This document shows positions 27,563 through 36,685 of a stretch of 49,267 nucleotides of DNA, piece by piece. The stretch comes from Opitutaceae bacterium (GTDB lineage Bacteria > Verrucomicrobiota > Verrucomicrobiia > Opitutales > Opitutaceae). Made by a program: the position numbers and the translations under genes. The notes under the pieces are model-generated. The model did no database searches and was not told where the DNA came from. It saw nothing but the letters and a program-made list of their open reading frames with translations. Numbering within the stretch: the first letter of the stretch is position 1; the number at the start of each line of letters is the position of its first letter. Where the stretch lies: positions 1-49,267 of the forward strand of contig JAEUGX010000006.1 of the NCBI GenBank assembly GCA_016795545.1. The letters run 5' to 3'.

Positions 27563-28966
27563 TCAGGGCACGAGGCAGGCCTTGAAGCCCTCGGTCAGCG
27601 CGGCGCGGTCGAGGTTCTTGCCGATGAAGACGAGCGTGTTGGTCCGGTCCTCGCCGTCGCGCCATTCCCGGTCGAATTTCGCGTCGAAGAGCATATGCAC
27701 GCCCTGGAAGACCAGGCGCTTCTTGGTGCCGCGGACGACCAGCACGCCCTTCATCCGGAAAATGTCGCCGCCCTTCGTCTGCAGCAGGTGCGAGATCCAG
27801 TCGTTGAGCTTCTTGCCGTCGAGCTCGCCGGCCACGCGGATGCCGACGGAGGAGACCGCCTCGTCGTGCGAGTGCTCGTGGCGGAACGTCCGGTCCCAGG
27901 AATACTTCAGCAGCTTGCCGTCCGGCGCGTAGAGGTGCGTCGGCACGTCGTGTCCGGTGAACAGCAGGTAGCGCCCCGGCCGCTCGACCGGCACCGCGAA
28001 CCGCCCGTGCTCGTCCTTGAGCTTGAGCCGGTGCAGCCGGCCGTCGGGCGTGACGGCCTCGCCGGGCAGCGTGATCTTCTCCCAGTCGGAGAACGCCAGC
28101 ACGGCGGCGGCGACCGCCCGTTCGTAGGCGGCGGTCATCGCCGCGTCGTCGCCGGCCGTGTCCGGGAGGGGGGCCACTACGACGTCGATCTGGCTGTGGT
28201 CGCAGCCCGGCGCGCACTCGTGGTGGTGGTCGTGCCCGTCGTGGTCGTGGTGTCCGAGGTCGAGCTCGTGGCGGCCCGGAGCCAGCGAGTACGCCCCGGC
28301 CCATTCGAAGGGGTATTCCGTCTCGAGGAACTGCGGGTCGAGCGCGACGGCCCGGTCGAGGCTGAAGCCGCCGACGTTGATGACCTGGGCGACGGGGACG
28401 TCGGCGTTCCGCGTGCGGTGGATCCGCGCGACGGCGTTGATGCCGTGGAGCCGCTGCTCCAGCGCGTCGAGTTCGGCGGGCGTGACCAGGTCGGTCTTGT
28501 TCAGCAGGATCACGTCGGCGAAACCGATCTGCTTCAGCGCCTCCGGCGAATCGTCGAGGTGCAGCAGCACGTGGCGGGCGTCGACCAGGGTGATGATGGC
28601 GTCGAGCTGGAACTGCTCCTTCATCTCGGCGTCGGTGAAGAAGGTCTGGGCGACGGGCGCGGGGTTGGCCAGCCCGGTGGTCTCGATGATGACGGCGTCG
28701 AGGCGGTCCTTGCGCTTCATCAGCCGGGAAAGGATGCGGAGCAGGTCGCCGCGGACGGTGCAGCAGATGCAGCCGTTGTTCATCTCGAAGATCTCCTCGT
28801 CGCTTTGGACCACGAGCTGGTTGTCGACGCCGACCTCGCCGAACTCGTTCTCAATGACGGCGATCTTCTTGCCGTGTTGTTCGGTCAGGATGCGGTTGAG
28901 CAGCGTGGTCTTGCCGGCGCCGAGGAAGCCGGTGAGGACGGTGACGGGGATGGGGGCGACGGGCAT
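27563..28966 (-). CDS. COG0523/CobW-family GTP-dependent metallochaperone
   Basis: This 467-residue G3E GTPase has Walker [10 protein letters not shown] (residues 13-21), the metal-binding GCICC motif (Cys66, Cys68, Cys69), [11 protein letters not shown] (switch/Walker B) and LLNKTDL (guanine specificity). A His/Asp-rich loop at about 239-257 ([19 protein letters not shown]) should bind zinc or another transition metal. The C-terminal CobW_C domain contains [16 protein letters not shown]. The family delivers metals, often zinc, to target enzymes. I saw no recognisable Zur box upstream. It pairs with the WD40 gene. The neighbouring CusF-like and ChrA genes make this a metal-handling stretch, although cotranscription across all of them is not shown. 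Confidence 0.92.
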   Translation of the reverse strand: MPVAPIPVTVLTGFLGAGKTTLLNRILTEQHGKKIAVIENEFGEVGVDNQLVVQSDEEIFEMNNGCICCTVRGDLLRILSRLMKRKDRLDAVIIETTGLANPAPVAQTFFTDAEMKEQFQLDAIITLVDARHVLLHLDDSPEALKQIGFADVILLNKTDLVTPAELDALEQRLHGINAVARIHRTRNADVPVAQVINVGGFSLDRAVALDPQFLETEYPFEWAGAYSLAPGRHELDLGHHDHDGHDHHHECAPGCDHSQIDVVVAPLPDTAGDDAAMTAAYERAVAAAVLAFSDWEKITLPGEAVTPDGRLHRLKLKDEHGRFAVPVERPGRYLLFTGHDVPTHLYAPDGKLLKYSWDRTFRHEHSHDEAVSSVGIRVAGELDGKKLNDWISHLLQTKGGDIFRMKGVLVVRGTKKRLVFQGVHMLFDAKFDREWRDGEDRTNTLVFIGKNLDRAALTEGFKACLVP

Positions 28967-29124
28967 GGCGGGACGCGGGTGAGTGGGAGCAGGCGGGCGG
29001 CGGGAGTCAGAGGGTGGGGGAAGGGTAGCAAAGCCGTCAAACCGGGGTTTGCAACCGGGCGGAAGTCGTCCGGGCGGGCCAATCCGCCCTCGCCAATCCC
29101 GCGCCGGACTGCTGCGCTGCGGGC

Positions 29125-29361
29125 ATGGATCCGCTTCCGCCTCTCCCGACCGAGCCTCGGCCGGGGCTCTATCGCCACTACAAGGGCCAGGCCTACCGGG
29201 TGACCGGCCTGGCGCGGCATTCCGAGACGCGGGAGCCGATGGTGGTCTACCAGGCCCTTTACGGCGAGGGCGGCCTCTGGGTGCGTCCGGCCGGGATGTT
29301 CGGAGAGACAGTCGAGGCCGGCGGCCGGTCCGTCCCGCGCTTCACTCGGGTCGGGGACTAA
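29125..29361 (+). CDS. DUF1653 domain protein
   Basis: This 78-residue protein is essentially one DUF1653 domain: [35 protein letters not shown] in two blocks, then [14 protein letters not shown] and VPRFTRV. This matches the usual consensus from YRHYKG to WVRP..MF. Function is unknown; the small beta fold is found alone or fused to other domains. It diverges from the CobW-type gene and converges on pyruvate kinase. The 142 bases after it hold two GC hairpins (one at 29439-29454) but no T-tract convincing enough to call a terminator. Confidence 0.9.
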   Translation: MDPLPPLPTEPRPGLYRHYKGQAYRVTGLARHSETREPMVVYQALYGEGGLWVRPAGMFGETVEAGGRSVPRFTRVGD

Positions 29362-29503
29362 GGAGCAGGCGTTGCATGCGCCCTGGGCGGTTCACCTGTC
29401 CGGTGGTAGCAACCGTCGGCCGAAAATCTCGTTGCCCTCGGCGCAGCAGCGCCGGGGGCCGAACCCGCGGATCACCCGCGGCGGAATTTGGATGGATTGC
29501 GGG

Positions 29504-30931
29504 TTACGGGACCGAGCGCAGCTGGATGCTGTCCACGCGGCGGTCCTTGGTCTGGACGTCGGAGACGATGACCAGCTTGTCGCCGTCCTGGATGCGGCCG
29601 AGGCTGAGGAGCGAGGCGATGGCGCGCTCGATGGTGGCTTCCGGCTCGCCGAAGGGACTGAGGAGGAACGGCTCCACGGAGCGGACCAGGCGCAGGTGCC
29701 GCAGGGTCTCGGGGGAGTCGGTCACCGCGAGTATCGGCGCGCGCGGCGGCCGGTGCGCGGCGATCCCGGCGGCGTTGGTGCCGTGGCGGGTGAAGACGAG
29801 GATGAGCGAGCGCGGCAGTTCGTTGGCCAGCACCACGGCGGCGCGGAAGACCTTCATGCGCTCGTTGAGGAAGACGGCCGGCTCGGGAAAGTCCCCGGCC
29901 TGCTCCACCTCGATGCGGCGGGCGATGCTGTCGAGGACCTGCACGCATTCGACCGGGTACTGCCCGACGGTCGTCTCGCCGGAGAGCATGACGCAGTCGG
30001 CCTGCTCGAAGACCGCGTTGGCGACGTCGGTGATCTCGGCGCGGGTCGGCATCGGCTGGCCGATCATCGACTCGAGCATGTGGGTGGCGATGATCACGGG
30101 CCGGCCGATGGCGAGGCAGGTGCGGACGGCGCGCCGCTGGATGACGGGCAGCTCCTGCAGCGGCACCTCGATGCCGAGGTCGCCCCGGGCGACCATGAGC
30201 GCGTCGGTGGCGCGGATGATGTCGTCGAGGTTGTCGATGGCCGACTGGTCCTCGATCTTGGCGATGATGCGGGCCCGGCTCTTGCGTTCCGTGAGGAAAA
30301 GCCGCAGCAGCTCGACGTCGGAGGCGTCGCGGACGAAGGAAAGCGCGATGAAGTCGACGCCCTCCTCGATGCCGACCAGCGTGTCGGCGCGGTCCTTCTG
30401 CGTGAAGGAAGGCAGGTTGACCTTCACGCCGGGCAGGTTGATGTGGCGGCGCGAGGTCAGGGAGCCGGGCGTGAGGACCCGGCACCGGATGTGGGCGTCG
30501 TGCTTCTCGAGCACCTCGAGCCGGATCAGGCCGCTGTCGACGAGCACGGTGTCGCCGACCTTGATGTCGTTGACCAGGTCGCGGTAGTTCACGTCGACCG
30601 AGCGGACCTCCTCCGCGCGCTCGCGGCTGGCCCCGGGCTTGACGGTGAAGTCGAAGATCTCGCCCGGCTTCAGCTCGATCGGCACCTCCACGTCGCCGGT
30701 GCGGATCTCCGGGCCCTTGATGTCCATCATGACCGCGACCTCGCGGCCGGCCGCCCGCGAGGCCTCGCGCACGCGGCGGATGATCATCCGCGTCCAGTCG
30801 TGCTTGGCGTGGGCCATGTTCAGCCGGATGACGTCGACGCCGGCCTGGATGAGGCGCACGAGCATCGCGGGGCTCTCGGTGGCGGGCCCCAGCGTGGCGA
30901 TGATCTTCGTGCGGCGGATGTCGAGGGGCAT
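29504..30931 (-). CDS. pyk: pyruvate kinase
   Basis: This 475-residue protein matches pyruvate kinase throughout: RRTKIIATLGPATESP at the N-terminus, DIKGPEIRTGDV, the catalytic stretch IIAKIEDQSAIDNLDDII with the active-site Lys, ALMVARGDLGIEVP and ADCVMLSGETTVGQYP. It transfers phosphate from phosphoenolpyruvate to ADP in glycolysis. The C-terminal allosteric domain (about 340-475) is present, with VFTRHGTNAAGIAAHRP. I used the ATG at 30931; the frame is open far upstream but without similarity. It follows the MBL-hydrolase stop after one base, so the two genes form an operon. Confidence 0.95.
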   Translation of the reverse strand: MPLDIRRTKIIATLGPATESPAMLVRLIQAGVDVIRLNMAHAKHDWTRMIIRRVREASRAAGREVAVMMDIKGPEIRTGDVEVPIELKPGEIFDFTVKPGASRERAEEVRSVDVNYRDLVNDIKVGDTVLVDSGLIRLEVLEKHDAHIRCRVLTPGSLTSRRHINLPGVKVNLPSFTQKDRADTLVGIEEGVDFIALSFVRDASDVELLRLFLTERKSRARIIAKIEDQSAIDNLDDIIRATDALMVARGDLGIEVPLQELPVIQRRAVRTCLAIGRPVIIATHMLESMIGQPMPTRAEITDVANAVFEQADCVMLSGETTVGQYPVECVQVLDSIARRIEVEQAGDFPEPAVFLNERMKVFRAAVVLANELPRSLILVFTRHGTNAAGIAAHRPPRAPILAVTDSPETLRHLRLVRSVEPFLLSPFGEPEATIERAIASLLSLGRIQDGDKLVIVSDVQTKDRRVDSIQLRSVP

Positions 30932-30932
30932 G

Positions 30933-31727
30933 TCAGAGTTCGTGGAAGGGGGTGCCGGCGCCCGGCGCGACGATGGAGCAGCCGCACCCGCGCGCGGCCA
31001 GGACGGGGCCGCACGCGGCCTCGACGGCGGCCGGGGAATTGCAGTCGCGGCTGAGGTGGGCGAGGAACACGTGGCGCCAGCGCGAGCCGGCCACGGCGGC
31101 AAGCAGTTCCCGCGCCGCGGCGTTCGACAGGTGCCCGTGGCGGCCGCCGATGCGCTGCTTGGTGCTCCAGGGGCGGCGGGGGTCGGCCTCGAGCATCTGC
31201 GGGCAGTGGTTCGACTCGACGACGAGGACGTCGGCGTCCCGGACCCGCTCCTGCACCTGGCGCGGGGCGTGGCCGAGGTCGGTGAGCCAGGCGAGCCGGC
31301 GGCGGGGCGACAGCAGATCGTCCTCGCCGTGCGCGAGGAGGAAGCCGACCGGATCCTGGGCGTCGTGCGGCACCGCGAACGTCCCCACCTCCAGGTCGCG
31401 GAAGCGGAAGGTCGCGCCGGTCTCGAAGAGCTGCCACTGCGGGCGGTGCTTCAGCCCGGACTGCAGGGCCGCCGCCGTGGCGCGGTTGGCGAAAACGCGG
31501 ATTTGCGGGTGGCGGGCGAGCCCGGCCAGGCCCGCTGCGTGGTCGCCGTGCTCGTGCGTCAGCAGGACGGCGTCGACCTGCTCCAGGCGTTCGCCCACGC
31601 CTTCCAGCAGCTCGGCCAGGCGCCGGGCGGAGAAGCCGGCGTCGATCAGCACCCGGGCATGGTCGGTCTGGACCAGGGCCGCGTTGCCGGCGCTGCCGCT
31701 GCCGAGGATGGTGAAGCGCATGGCCAT
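30933..31727 (-). CDS. MBL-fold metallo-hydrolase, WalJ/YycJ-like
   Basis: This 264-residue metallo-beta-lactamase-fold protein begins MRFTILGSGSAGNAALVQT and carries the metal motif LLTHEHGDHAAGL at about residues 54-66. Further ligands appear in LVVESNHCPQML and VFLAHLSRDCNSP near the C-terminus. The layout fits WalJ/YycJ, a predicted DNA/RNA-processing nuclease of the RNase Z/beta-CASP-like group, better than glyoxalase II. I chose the ATG at 31727; the ATG two codons in (31721) is equally plausible. Pyruvate kinase starts one base after it. Confidence 0.88.
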   Translation of the reverse strand: MAMRFTILGSGSAGNAALVQTDHARVLIDAGFSARRLAELLEGVGERLEQVDAVLLTHEHGDHAAGLAGLARHPQIRVFANRATAAALQSGLKHRPQWQLFETGATFRFRDLEVGTFAVPHDAQDPVGFLLAHGEDDLLSPRRRLAWLTDLGHAPRQVQERVRDADVLVVESNHCPQMLEADPRRPWSTKQRIGGRHGHLSNAAARELLAAVAGSRWRHVFLAHLSRDCNSPAAVEAACGPVLAARGCGCSIVAPGAGTPFHEL

Positions 31728-31883
31728 CGGGCGGATTGAACGCGCAACCGCCCGGCGCGGGCAATGGTTAATTTGGAAGCCGCGCGGATCCGCTGCCGCC
31801 GCGCCGGGCGGAGGTCGCTTTCGCCCGGATGGGGCACTTTCCCTTCTTGCCGCCACTGGGAATCTGGTTTCGCTTGACCCTCC

Positions 31884-32360
31884 ATGCCTTCGTCGGCCTC
31901 CACCCGCAAGCCGCCGGCGCGCCGAGTCCGCGCGCTCGCCGGCACCGTGTACATCACCCGGCAGGTGCATTTCAATGCGGCCCACCGGCTGCACAATCCG
32001 GGCAAGAGCGCCGCGTGGAACCGCCGGCAGTACGGCCTGTGCACCAACCCGCACTGGCACGGACACAACTACGTGCTCGAGGTGACCCTGCGCGGCCAGC
32101 CCGACCCGGAGACCGGCTACATCATGGACCTGGGCGAGCTGAAACGGGTGCTGCAGCGCGCCGTCGTGGACCCGTGCGACCACCGCAACCTGAACGAGGA
32201 GGTGCCGTTCCTGCGCGGGATCATCCCCTCCACCGAGAACCCGGTGATCGCCTTCTGGGGGCGGATCGCCCCGCGGGTGCCCGCGGGGAGCCTGCACCGG
32301 GTCCGGCTTTACGAGACCCCGCGCAATTTCGCGGATTTCTACGGTCCGGACCGGCTGTGA
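31884..32360 (+). CDS. 6-pyruvoyl-tetrahydropterin synthase (BH4-type PTPS)
   Basis: This 158-residue protein has the tetrahydropterin synthase zinc site: His34 in FNAAHRL and His59/His61 in HGH. The catalytic Cys53 lies in [15 protein letters not shown]. The spacing CxxPxx[42 protein letters not shown] and the C-terminal LYETPRNF resemble mammalian and Bacteroidota PTPS, as I remember them, more than QueD. The expected reaction is dihydroneopterin triphosphate to 6-pyruvoyl-tetrahydropterin. QueD-type activity (6-carboxy-tetrahydropterin for queuosine) remains the main alternative. It is the first gene of a set with folE2 (25 bases on) and an SDR. Confidence 0.87.
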   Translation: MPSSASTRKPPARRVRALAGTVYITRQVHFNAAHRLHNPGKSAAWNRRQYGLCTNPHWHGHNYVLEVTLRGQPDPETGYIMDLGELKRVLQRAVVDPCDHRNLNEEVPFLRGIIPSTENPVIAFWGRIAPRVPAGSLHRVRLYETPRNFADFYGPDRL

Positions 32361-32385
32361 ACCGCGGCCTCCGGACTCCCCACGC

Positions 32386-33357
32386 ATGAAACAGATGTAC
32401 CTCCACCGCTCGAACTGCGGCCAGCCGCCCCTCCTCAAGCGCGCCTACGACCGCAAGTTCAAGCCTACCGCGGCCTACCGGGCCTCGCTGCCCGACATGA
32501 TGGAGGTCGCGCACGAGGCCATCCAGGGCGCGCACGTGCCGATCCAGCAGGTCGGCATCCACAATTTCAAGCTGCCGCTGAAGTACCGTACCAAGACGGG
32601 CCGGGTCCTCACCCTCGAGACCAGCGTCACCGGCACCGTCTCGCTCGAGGCCGAGCTGAAGGGCATCAACATGAGCCGGATCATGCGCTCCTTCTACGAG
32701 CACAAGGGCGGCGTGACCACCGGCGAGTGGATGGGCCGGATCCTGAAGAGCTACCTGCGCAACGTCGACAGCAAGGATGCGCGCCTGAAGATCGCGTTCT
32801 CCTATCCGATGCTGCGGCCCAGCCTGCGCAGCGGGCTGGAGGGTTACCAGTTCTACGACGTGGCGTTCGAGGGTGTGATGACCCGCGACGGCCGCTACCG
32901 GCGCTTCATTCACTTCGACTTCGTCTACTCCTCGGCCTGCCCGTGTTCCGCCGAGCTCTCCGAGCACGCGCGCGCCAAGCGCGGCGCCTACACCGTGCCG
33001 CACTCGCAGCGCAGCAAGGCGCGCCTCACGCTGGAGGAGGCGGAGGGCCGCAAGATCTGGATCGAGGACGTGCACGCGCTCTGCCTGCGGGCCCTCCAGA
33101 CCGAGACGCAGGTGATGGTGAAGCGCGAGGACGAGCAGGCGTTCGCCGAGCTCAACGGCGCCTACCTCAAGTTCGTCGAGGACGCCGCGCGGCTGCTCTA
33201 CCTCGAGTTCGACGCCGACCGGCGCATCCGCGACTTCCGCATCGCGTGCTCGCACCTCGAGTCGCTGCATTCGCACGACGCCGTGAGCGTCATCTGCAAG
33301 GGCGTCCAGGGCGGCTTCACGGCCGACTTCATGGATTTCGGCTCGCTGGTGTGCTGA
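32386..33357 (+). CDS. folE2: GTP cyclohydrolase I type B (FolE2/COG1469)
   Basis: This 323-residue protein is a clear FolE2, the non-homologous GTP cyclohydrolase that makes 7,8-dihydroneopterin triphosphate from GTP. FolE2 blocks include [30 protein letters not shown], the active-site region [15 protein letters not shown] with the conserved Cys, [14 protein letters not shown] and [29 protein letters not shown]. FolE2 can use metals other than zinc and replaces FolE in some bacteria. It lies between the PTPS and SDR genes on one strand, suggesting that its product is directed to a reduced pterin. Folate or queuosine supply is also possible if no folE exists elsewhere. Confidence 0.93.
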   Translation: MKQMYLHRSNCGQPPLLKRAYDRKFKPTAAYRASLPDMMEVAHEAIQGAHVPIQQVGIHNFKLPLKYRTKTGRVLTLETSVTGTVSLEAELKGINMSRIMRSFYEHKGGVTTGEWMGRILKSYLRNVDSKDARLKIAFSYPMLRPSLRSGLEGYQFYDVAFEGVMTRDGRYRRFIHFDFVYSSACPCSAELSEHARAKRGAYTVPHSQRSKARLTLEEAEGRKIWIEDVHALCLRALQTETQVMVKREDEQAFAELNGAYLKFVEDAARLLYLEFDADRRIRDFRIACSHLESLHSHDAVSVICKGVQGGFTADFMDFGSLVC

Positions 33358-33367
33358 GGGGCCGCGC

Positions 33368-34078
33368 ATGAAGGGGCCGGTCGTCCTGGTCACGGGTGCC
33401 TCGCAGGGAATCGGGGCCGAGGTCGCGCGGCTCTTCGCGCGCGAGGTGCGCGGGGCGCGCCTGGCCCTGGTCGCCCGGAACGGGCGGAACCTGAGCGCCG
33501 TCGCCCGGGCCTGCGCGCGGGCGGGGGCGGAGGCCGAGGTCTTCCGCTGCGACGTCGCCGACGCGGGGCAGGTCGAGGCCCTGCGCCGGGCCGTGACCGC
33601 CCGGTTCGGCGCGGTCGACGTGCTGGTCAACAACGCGGGCCGCTTCGCCGGCGGGCCGTTCCTGCGGCTGACGGTCGCGGACTTCGACGCGCAGGTGGCG
33701 GCCAACCTCCGCAGCGTCTTCCTGGTCTCGCGCGCCTTCGTGCCCGGCATGGCGCGCCGCCGGCGCGGCGACGTCTTCAACCTGAGCTCGATCGCCGGGC
33801 TGCAGGCCTACCCGAACGGGGCCGCCTACTGCGCGGCCAAGTTCGGGGTGACCGGACTCACCCAGGTCATGCGGGCGGAACTCCGGGACCGGGGCGTCCG
33901 CGTGTGCGCCGTGCATCCCGGCGCCACCTGGACGCCGTCGTGGCACGGCAGCGGTTTCCGGCCGGAGCGGATGATGCCGGCCGGCGACATCGCGCGGGCC
34001 ATCCTGGCCGCCTACCGGCTCGACCGCCGCACCGTGGTGGAGGAGATCGTGCTCCGGCCGCAGCGGGGCGACGTCTAG
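33368..34078 (+). CDS. short-chain dehydrogenase, candidate sepiapterin reductase
   Basis: This 236-residue classical SDR has TGASQGIGAEVARLFA for the cofactor, VLVNNAGRFAGGPF, NLSSIAGLQAYPNGAAYCAAKFGVTGL with the catalytic Ser, Tyr and Lys, and VHPGATWTP after it. The sequence alone does not define a substrate; it also resembles ketoacyl reductases. The gene starts 10 bases after folE2 and follows PTPS, exactly the enzyme set needed to make tetrahydrobiopterin from GTP. Sepiapterin reductase (reduction of 6-pyruvoyl-tetrahydropterin side-chain ketones with NADPH) is therefore the leading hypothesis, resting on context. Confidence 0.8.
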   Translation: MKGPVVLVTGASQGIGAEVARLFAREVRGARLALVARNGRNLSAVARACARAGAEAEVFRCDVADAGQVEALRRAVTARFGAVDVLVNNAGRFAGGPFLRLTVADFDAQVAANLRSVFLVSRAFVPGMARRRRGDVFNLSSIAGLQAYPNGAAYCAAKFGVTGLTQVMRAELRDRGVRVCAVHPGATWTPSWHGSGFRPERMMPAGDIARAILAAYRLDRRTVVEEIVLRPQRGDV

Positions 34079-34233
34079 GGCGGCTGCAACTTGCGGGCGG
34101 TGCGTCGCGGGTCCTTGCAAGATGCCGGACGAAAAAGGTTCCCGGCCCGCGCGAGATAGTTTTATGCCGCTCGGAGAGCGGGCGTTGCGGCGGCTCGGCG
34201 GGTCCTGGCACGGGGGCGGCATGGACCCGGGGC

Positions 34234-34542
34234 ATGAAATCAAGCGATGCCTTGGGCTTCCTGGTCCTCGGGCTGGTACTGGGCGCGGCGCCCATCGCCT
34301 TCCCGGAATTCTTCCCGCCGAACGCCCGCGACGGCTCGAACGCGAGCGCGCTCTGGCTCGGGTTGATGGGCGGGGTCAACGCCGTGCTCGGCGGGGCGCT
34401 GCTGGCGACCGGCCAGCTGCGGCCGTGGCTCGGACGCAGGCCCGCGGCCGAGCGGGCCGAGGAGCCCGCGCCCGTGCTGCGCCCGGCGCTCGACGGGTAT
34501 CCGCCGGCGGAGGAGGCGGGACCGCGGCGGCTGGCCGCGTGA
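34234..34542 (+). CDS. small membrane protein of unknown function
   Basis: This 102-residue protein from the ATG at 34234 has two hydrophobic segments: about residues 6-22, LGFLVLGLVLGAAPIAF, and 42-62, LWLGLMGGVNAVLGGALLATG. An Arg/Pro/Glu-rich cytoplasmic tail follows. I do not recognise a family. Coding potential is supported by the two clean TM segments and the tail. The frame is open further upstream, but that sequence is a shadow of the SDR gene. It ends 12 bases before the convergent HAD-GH100 gene stop. Confidence 0.6.
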   Translation: MKSSDALGFLVLGLVLGAAPIAFPEFFPPNARDGSNASALWLGLMGGVNAVLGGALLATGQLRPWLGRRPAAERAEEPAPVLRPALDGYPPAEEAGPRRLAA

Positions 34543-34554
34543 GGCGCGCGGCGG

Positions 34555-36651
34555 CTAGGCGTCGCCGAGCCCCCTGGGATCGGCCTCGACCTCCTGGCAG
34601 GCGCGGATGAACGACGCGGCGGACCAGGCCTGGAAGGCCTTGCCCATGGGGCGTCCGGTCTGGCCGTGCGCCCATTCGTTGAACTCCCATTCGTGGTCGC
34701 GGCCGAGCTGGTTGAGCTGCGCGAGCCGGAGCAGCTCGCGGCAGGCGACCTCGTGGAAGCCGAGCCGGTGGATGAAGCGCACCCACATGCCGCCGATGAA
34801 GGGCCAGATGCCGCCGTTGTGGTAGTGGTGCGGCAGGTTGAGCAGGTTCACCGTGTAATAGGCGCGCCAGTCGGGATCGCCGGCCTGGACGACGGGGTAG
34901 AGGTTGGAGACCGGCCAGGGCTGGTTGACGCCGACGCCCCACATGAAACGGAACGCCGTGCGGGCGCGTTCGATGTCGAGGACGTTCATGAGGAAGGCCA
35001 GGACGTTCGCGTACACGTCGCAGCGCCAGTTGAAGGCGAACGGGGTGATCTCGGCGAGCAGGTACTGCGTGTCGCCGAGGCCGGCCTGGCGGTCGGCGAA
35101 GCGGTTCTGGCGCAGGCCGGCCTCGGGCGGCGTGGTCGTCGGCCAGAAGATGTCGAGCAGGCGGGTCCGGATCCTCTGCGACCAGCGCAGGTAGTCGGCC
35201 GCGCGGTCGAACTGGCCCATGAGCTCGAGGATGCGGCCGTAGCAGACGTTGGTGTGGTACCACAGCACCTCGTCGTAGAGCACGTTGTAGCTGCGCCCGA
35301 ACAGGTCGGTCCAGTCGCCGGCCTCGGGGATCTCCAGCAGGCCGTCGTTGTTGCTGTCCTGCGCGCTGAGCCAGTTCATGACCGTCTGGAGCCGGCCGGC
35401 GTGGCGGTAGAGCAGCGAGTGGTCGCCCGTGCGCACGGCGTAGTTGTAGATGGCGATGATGACCCAGAGGCCGCTGTCGATCGAGGCGATGCTGCCGACG
35501 CCGGAGTAGTCGGGCTGGCCGGTGTCGATGCGCACGTTGGCGGGGATCTGCCCGGTCGGGGACGCGGCGTTCAGGAGCGTCTCCAGGGTCGCGAGCTGCG
35601 CGGCCCGGATGTCCTCGTCCTCGAGGTGCAGCGTGCACCAGACCGTGATCGCCCCGTCGCGGGCCCAGACGCTGCGGTAGTTGACGTCGGTGCCCGTCAC
35701 GGTGTTGTCGGCCAGCGAGCAGGCCGAGAACCCGAGGGGCGTGAGGTTGCGGCGCAGGGCGGCGAGCGCCTGGCCGTAGGCCGTGGCCAGGAAGGCCCGC
35801 TCCTTCTCGCTGAGCGAGCCGAGTCGCGTGCCGGTGAAGAGCATGCGGAAGCCGGGGGCCATCTCGGCCCGCGTCACGCGGGTCTTCTCCTTGGTGGGCA
35901 CGACGCAGACGACCCCGTAGTGGCAGAGGCCGTCGAGGACGCCGTCGGCCAGGATCTGCCGGGAGCTGTAGGTGGGCACGTCGACCGTGGCCTCGAAGAG
36001 CTCGGGCAGGGCGTTCTCGACGATGATCCCGCGCACGCCCGGCAGGCGGAACATGCTGGCGTCGTTGCCGGTGTCGCCGGCCACCAGCACGGTGTCGAGC
36101 GGCACGCCGAGGCGGCCGCACAGCCAGCGCAGGGCGCCGCCCTTGGTGGCGTGGTGGGGCAGGACGTCGAGGTCCCGGTCGCTGGAATAGACCAGCTTCA
36201 CCGCGAGTCCCGCCTCGGCCAGGCGGCGCTTGAGCTCGCGGATGGCGGCGGGCGAGGCGCGCTCGAGGAACCAGCTCGACTTGAACTCATGCTGGAACTG
36301 GTCGGGCTGCGGCCGGACCCCGGGGAACTGCGCGGTGATCGCGCGCACCCGCGCGAGGTCCCAGCCGTCGGCCAGGTGGTCGCGGAGCTCGTCGAGCCCG
36401 CGGCCGGCGCGAACGTCGAAGACCTGGGTGCCGACGCCGCCGATCAGGTATTCGGCCGGCGGCAGCGTGCCGTCGTCGATGAACCGGCGCAGGTCGTCGA
36501 CCAGCCGGCCGCTGTTGTATACCAGCAGCGGCCGTGCCTCCGCGGAGAGCGCGGACCAGGCCGCCTTGAAGCGGTGGGAGGATTCCGGATTTCCCAGCAG
36601 CGTGCCGTCGAGGTCGGAGCTCAGGAGCCGGACGGGGGTCGGATCGGGCAT
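34555..36651 (-). CDS. fusion: mannosylfructose-/sucrose-phosphate phosphatase (HAD) plus GH100-like glycosidase
   Basis: This 698-residue protein fuses two enzymes. Residues 1 to about 247 form a HAD phosphatase of the sucrose-phosphate-phosphatase type: LLSSDLDGTLLGN with nucleophile Asp13, VYNSGRL, LIGGVGTQVF, KSSWFLE, VYSSDRDLDVLP and AGDTGND at 192-197. As I recall it, this tracks Agrobacterium mannosylfructose-phosphate phosphatase closely. Residues from about 290 to 698 look like a GH100 neutral/alkaline invertase: NYRSVWARDGAI, IDSGLWVIIAIYNYAVRTGD, HYHNGGIWPFIGG and NEWAHGQTGRPMGKAFQAW parallel plant invertase blocks. No signal peptide is seen, so it is cytoplasmic. It lies 34 bases after the glycosyltransferase gene. 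Substrate could be mannosylfructose or sucrose. Confidence 0.82.
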   Translation of the reverse strand: MPDPTPVRLLSSDLDGTLLGNPESSHRFKAAWSALSAEARPLLVYNSGRLVDDLRRFIDDGTLPPAEYLIGGVGTQVFDVRAGRGLDELRDHLADGWDLARVRAITAQFPGVRPQPDQFQHEFKSSWFLERASPAAIRELKRRLAEAGLAVKLVYSSDRDLDVLPHHATKGGALRWLCGRLGVPLDTVLVAGDTGNDASMFRLPGVRGIIVENALPELFEATVDVPTYSSRQILADGVLDGLCHYGVVCVVPTKEKTRVTRAEMAPGFRMLFTGTRLGSLSEKERAFLATAYGQALAALRRNLTPLGFSACSLADNTVTGTDVNYRSVWARDGAITVWCTLHLEDEDIRAAQLATLETLLNAASPTGQIPANVRIDTGQPDYSGVGSIASIDSGLWVIIAIYNYAVRTGDHSLLYRHAGRLQTVMNWLSAQDSNNDGLLEIPEAGDWTDLFGRSYNVLYDEVLWYHTNVCYGRILELMGQFDRAADYLRWSQRIRTRLLDIFWPTTTPPEAGLRQNRFADRQAGLGDTQYLLAEITPFAFNWRCDVYANVLAFLMNVLDIERARTAFRFMWGVGVNQPWPVSNLYPVVQAGDPDWRAYYTVNLLNLPHHYHNGGIWPFIGGMWVRFIHRLGFHEVACRELLRLAQLNQLGRDHEWEFNEWAHGQTGRPMGKAFQAWSAASFIRACQEVEADPRGLGDA

Positions 36652-36685
36652 GGCGGTGGGGGGCGGGAGGAGGCGGCGCCGGCGC

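Noticed and set aside
26150..29203. A 1017-codon plus-strand open frame opposite the metal-handling genes
   Set aside because: It has Gly/Arg/Val/Ala-rich shadow composition with no domains, while the opposite strand encodes clear WD40 and CobW-type proteins.
29439..29454. CGGCGC/GCGCCG hairpin as a pyruvate kinase terminator
   Set aside because: The 6-bp stem is perfect, but no adjacent U-run exists on the minus strand. It lies about 50 bases past the stop and could be chance in GC-rich DNA.
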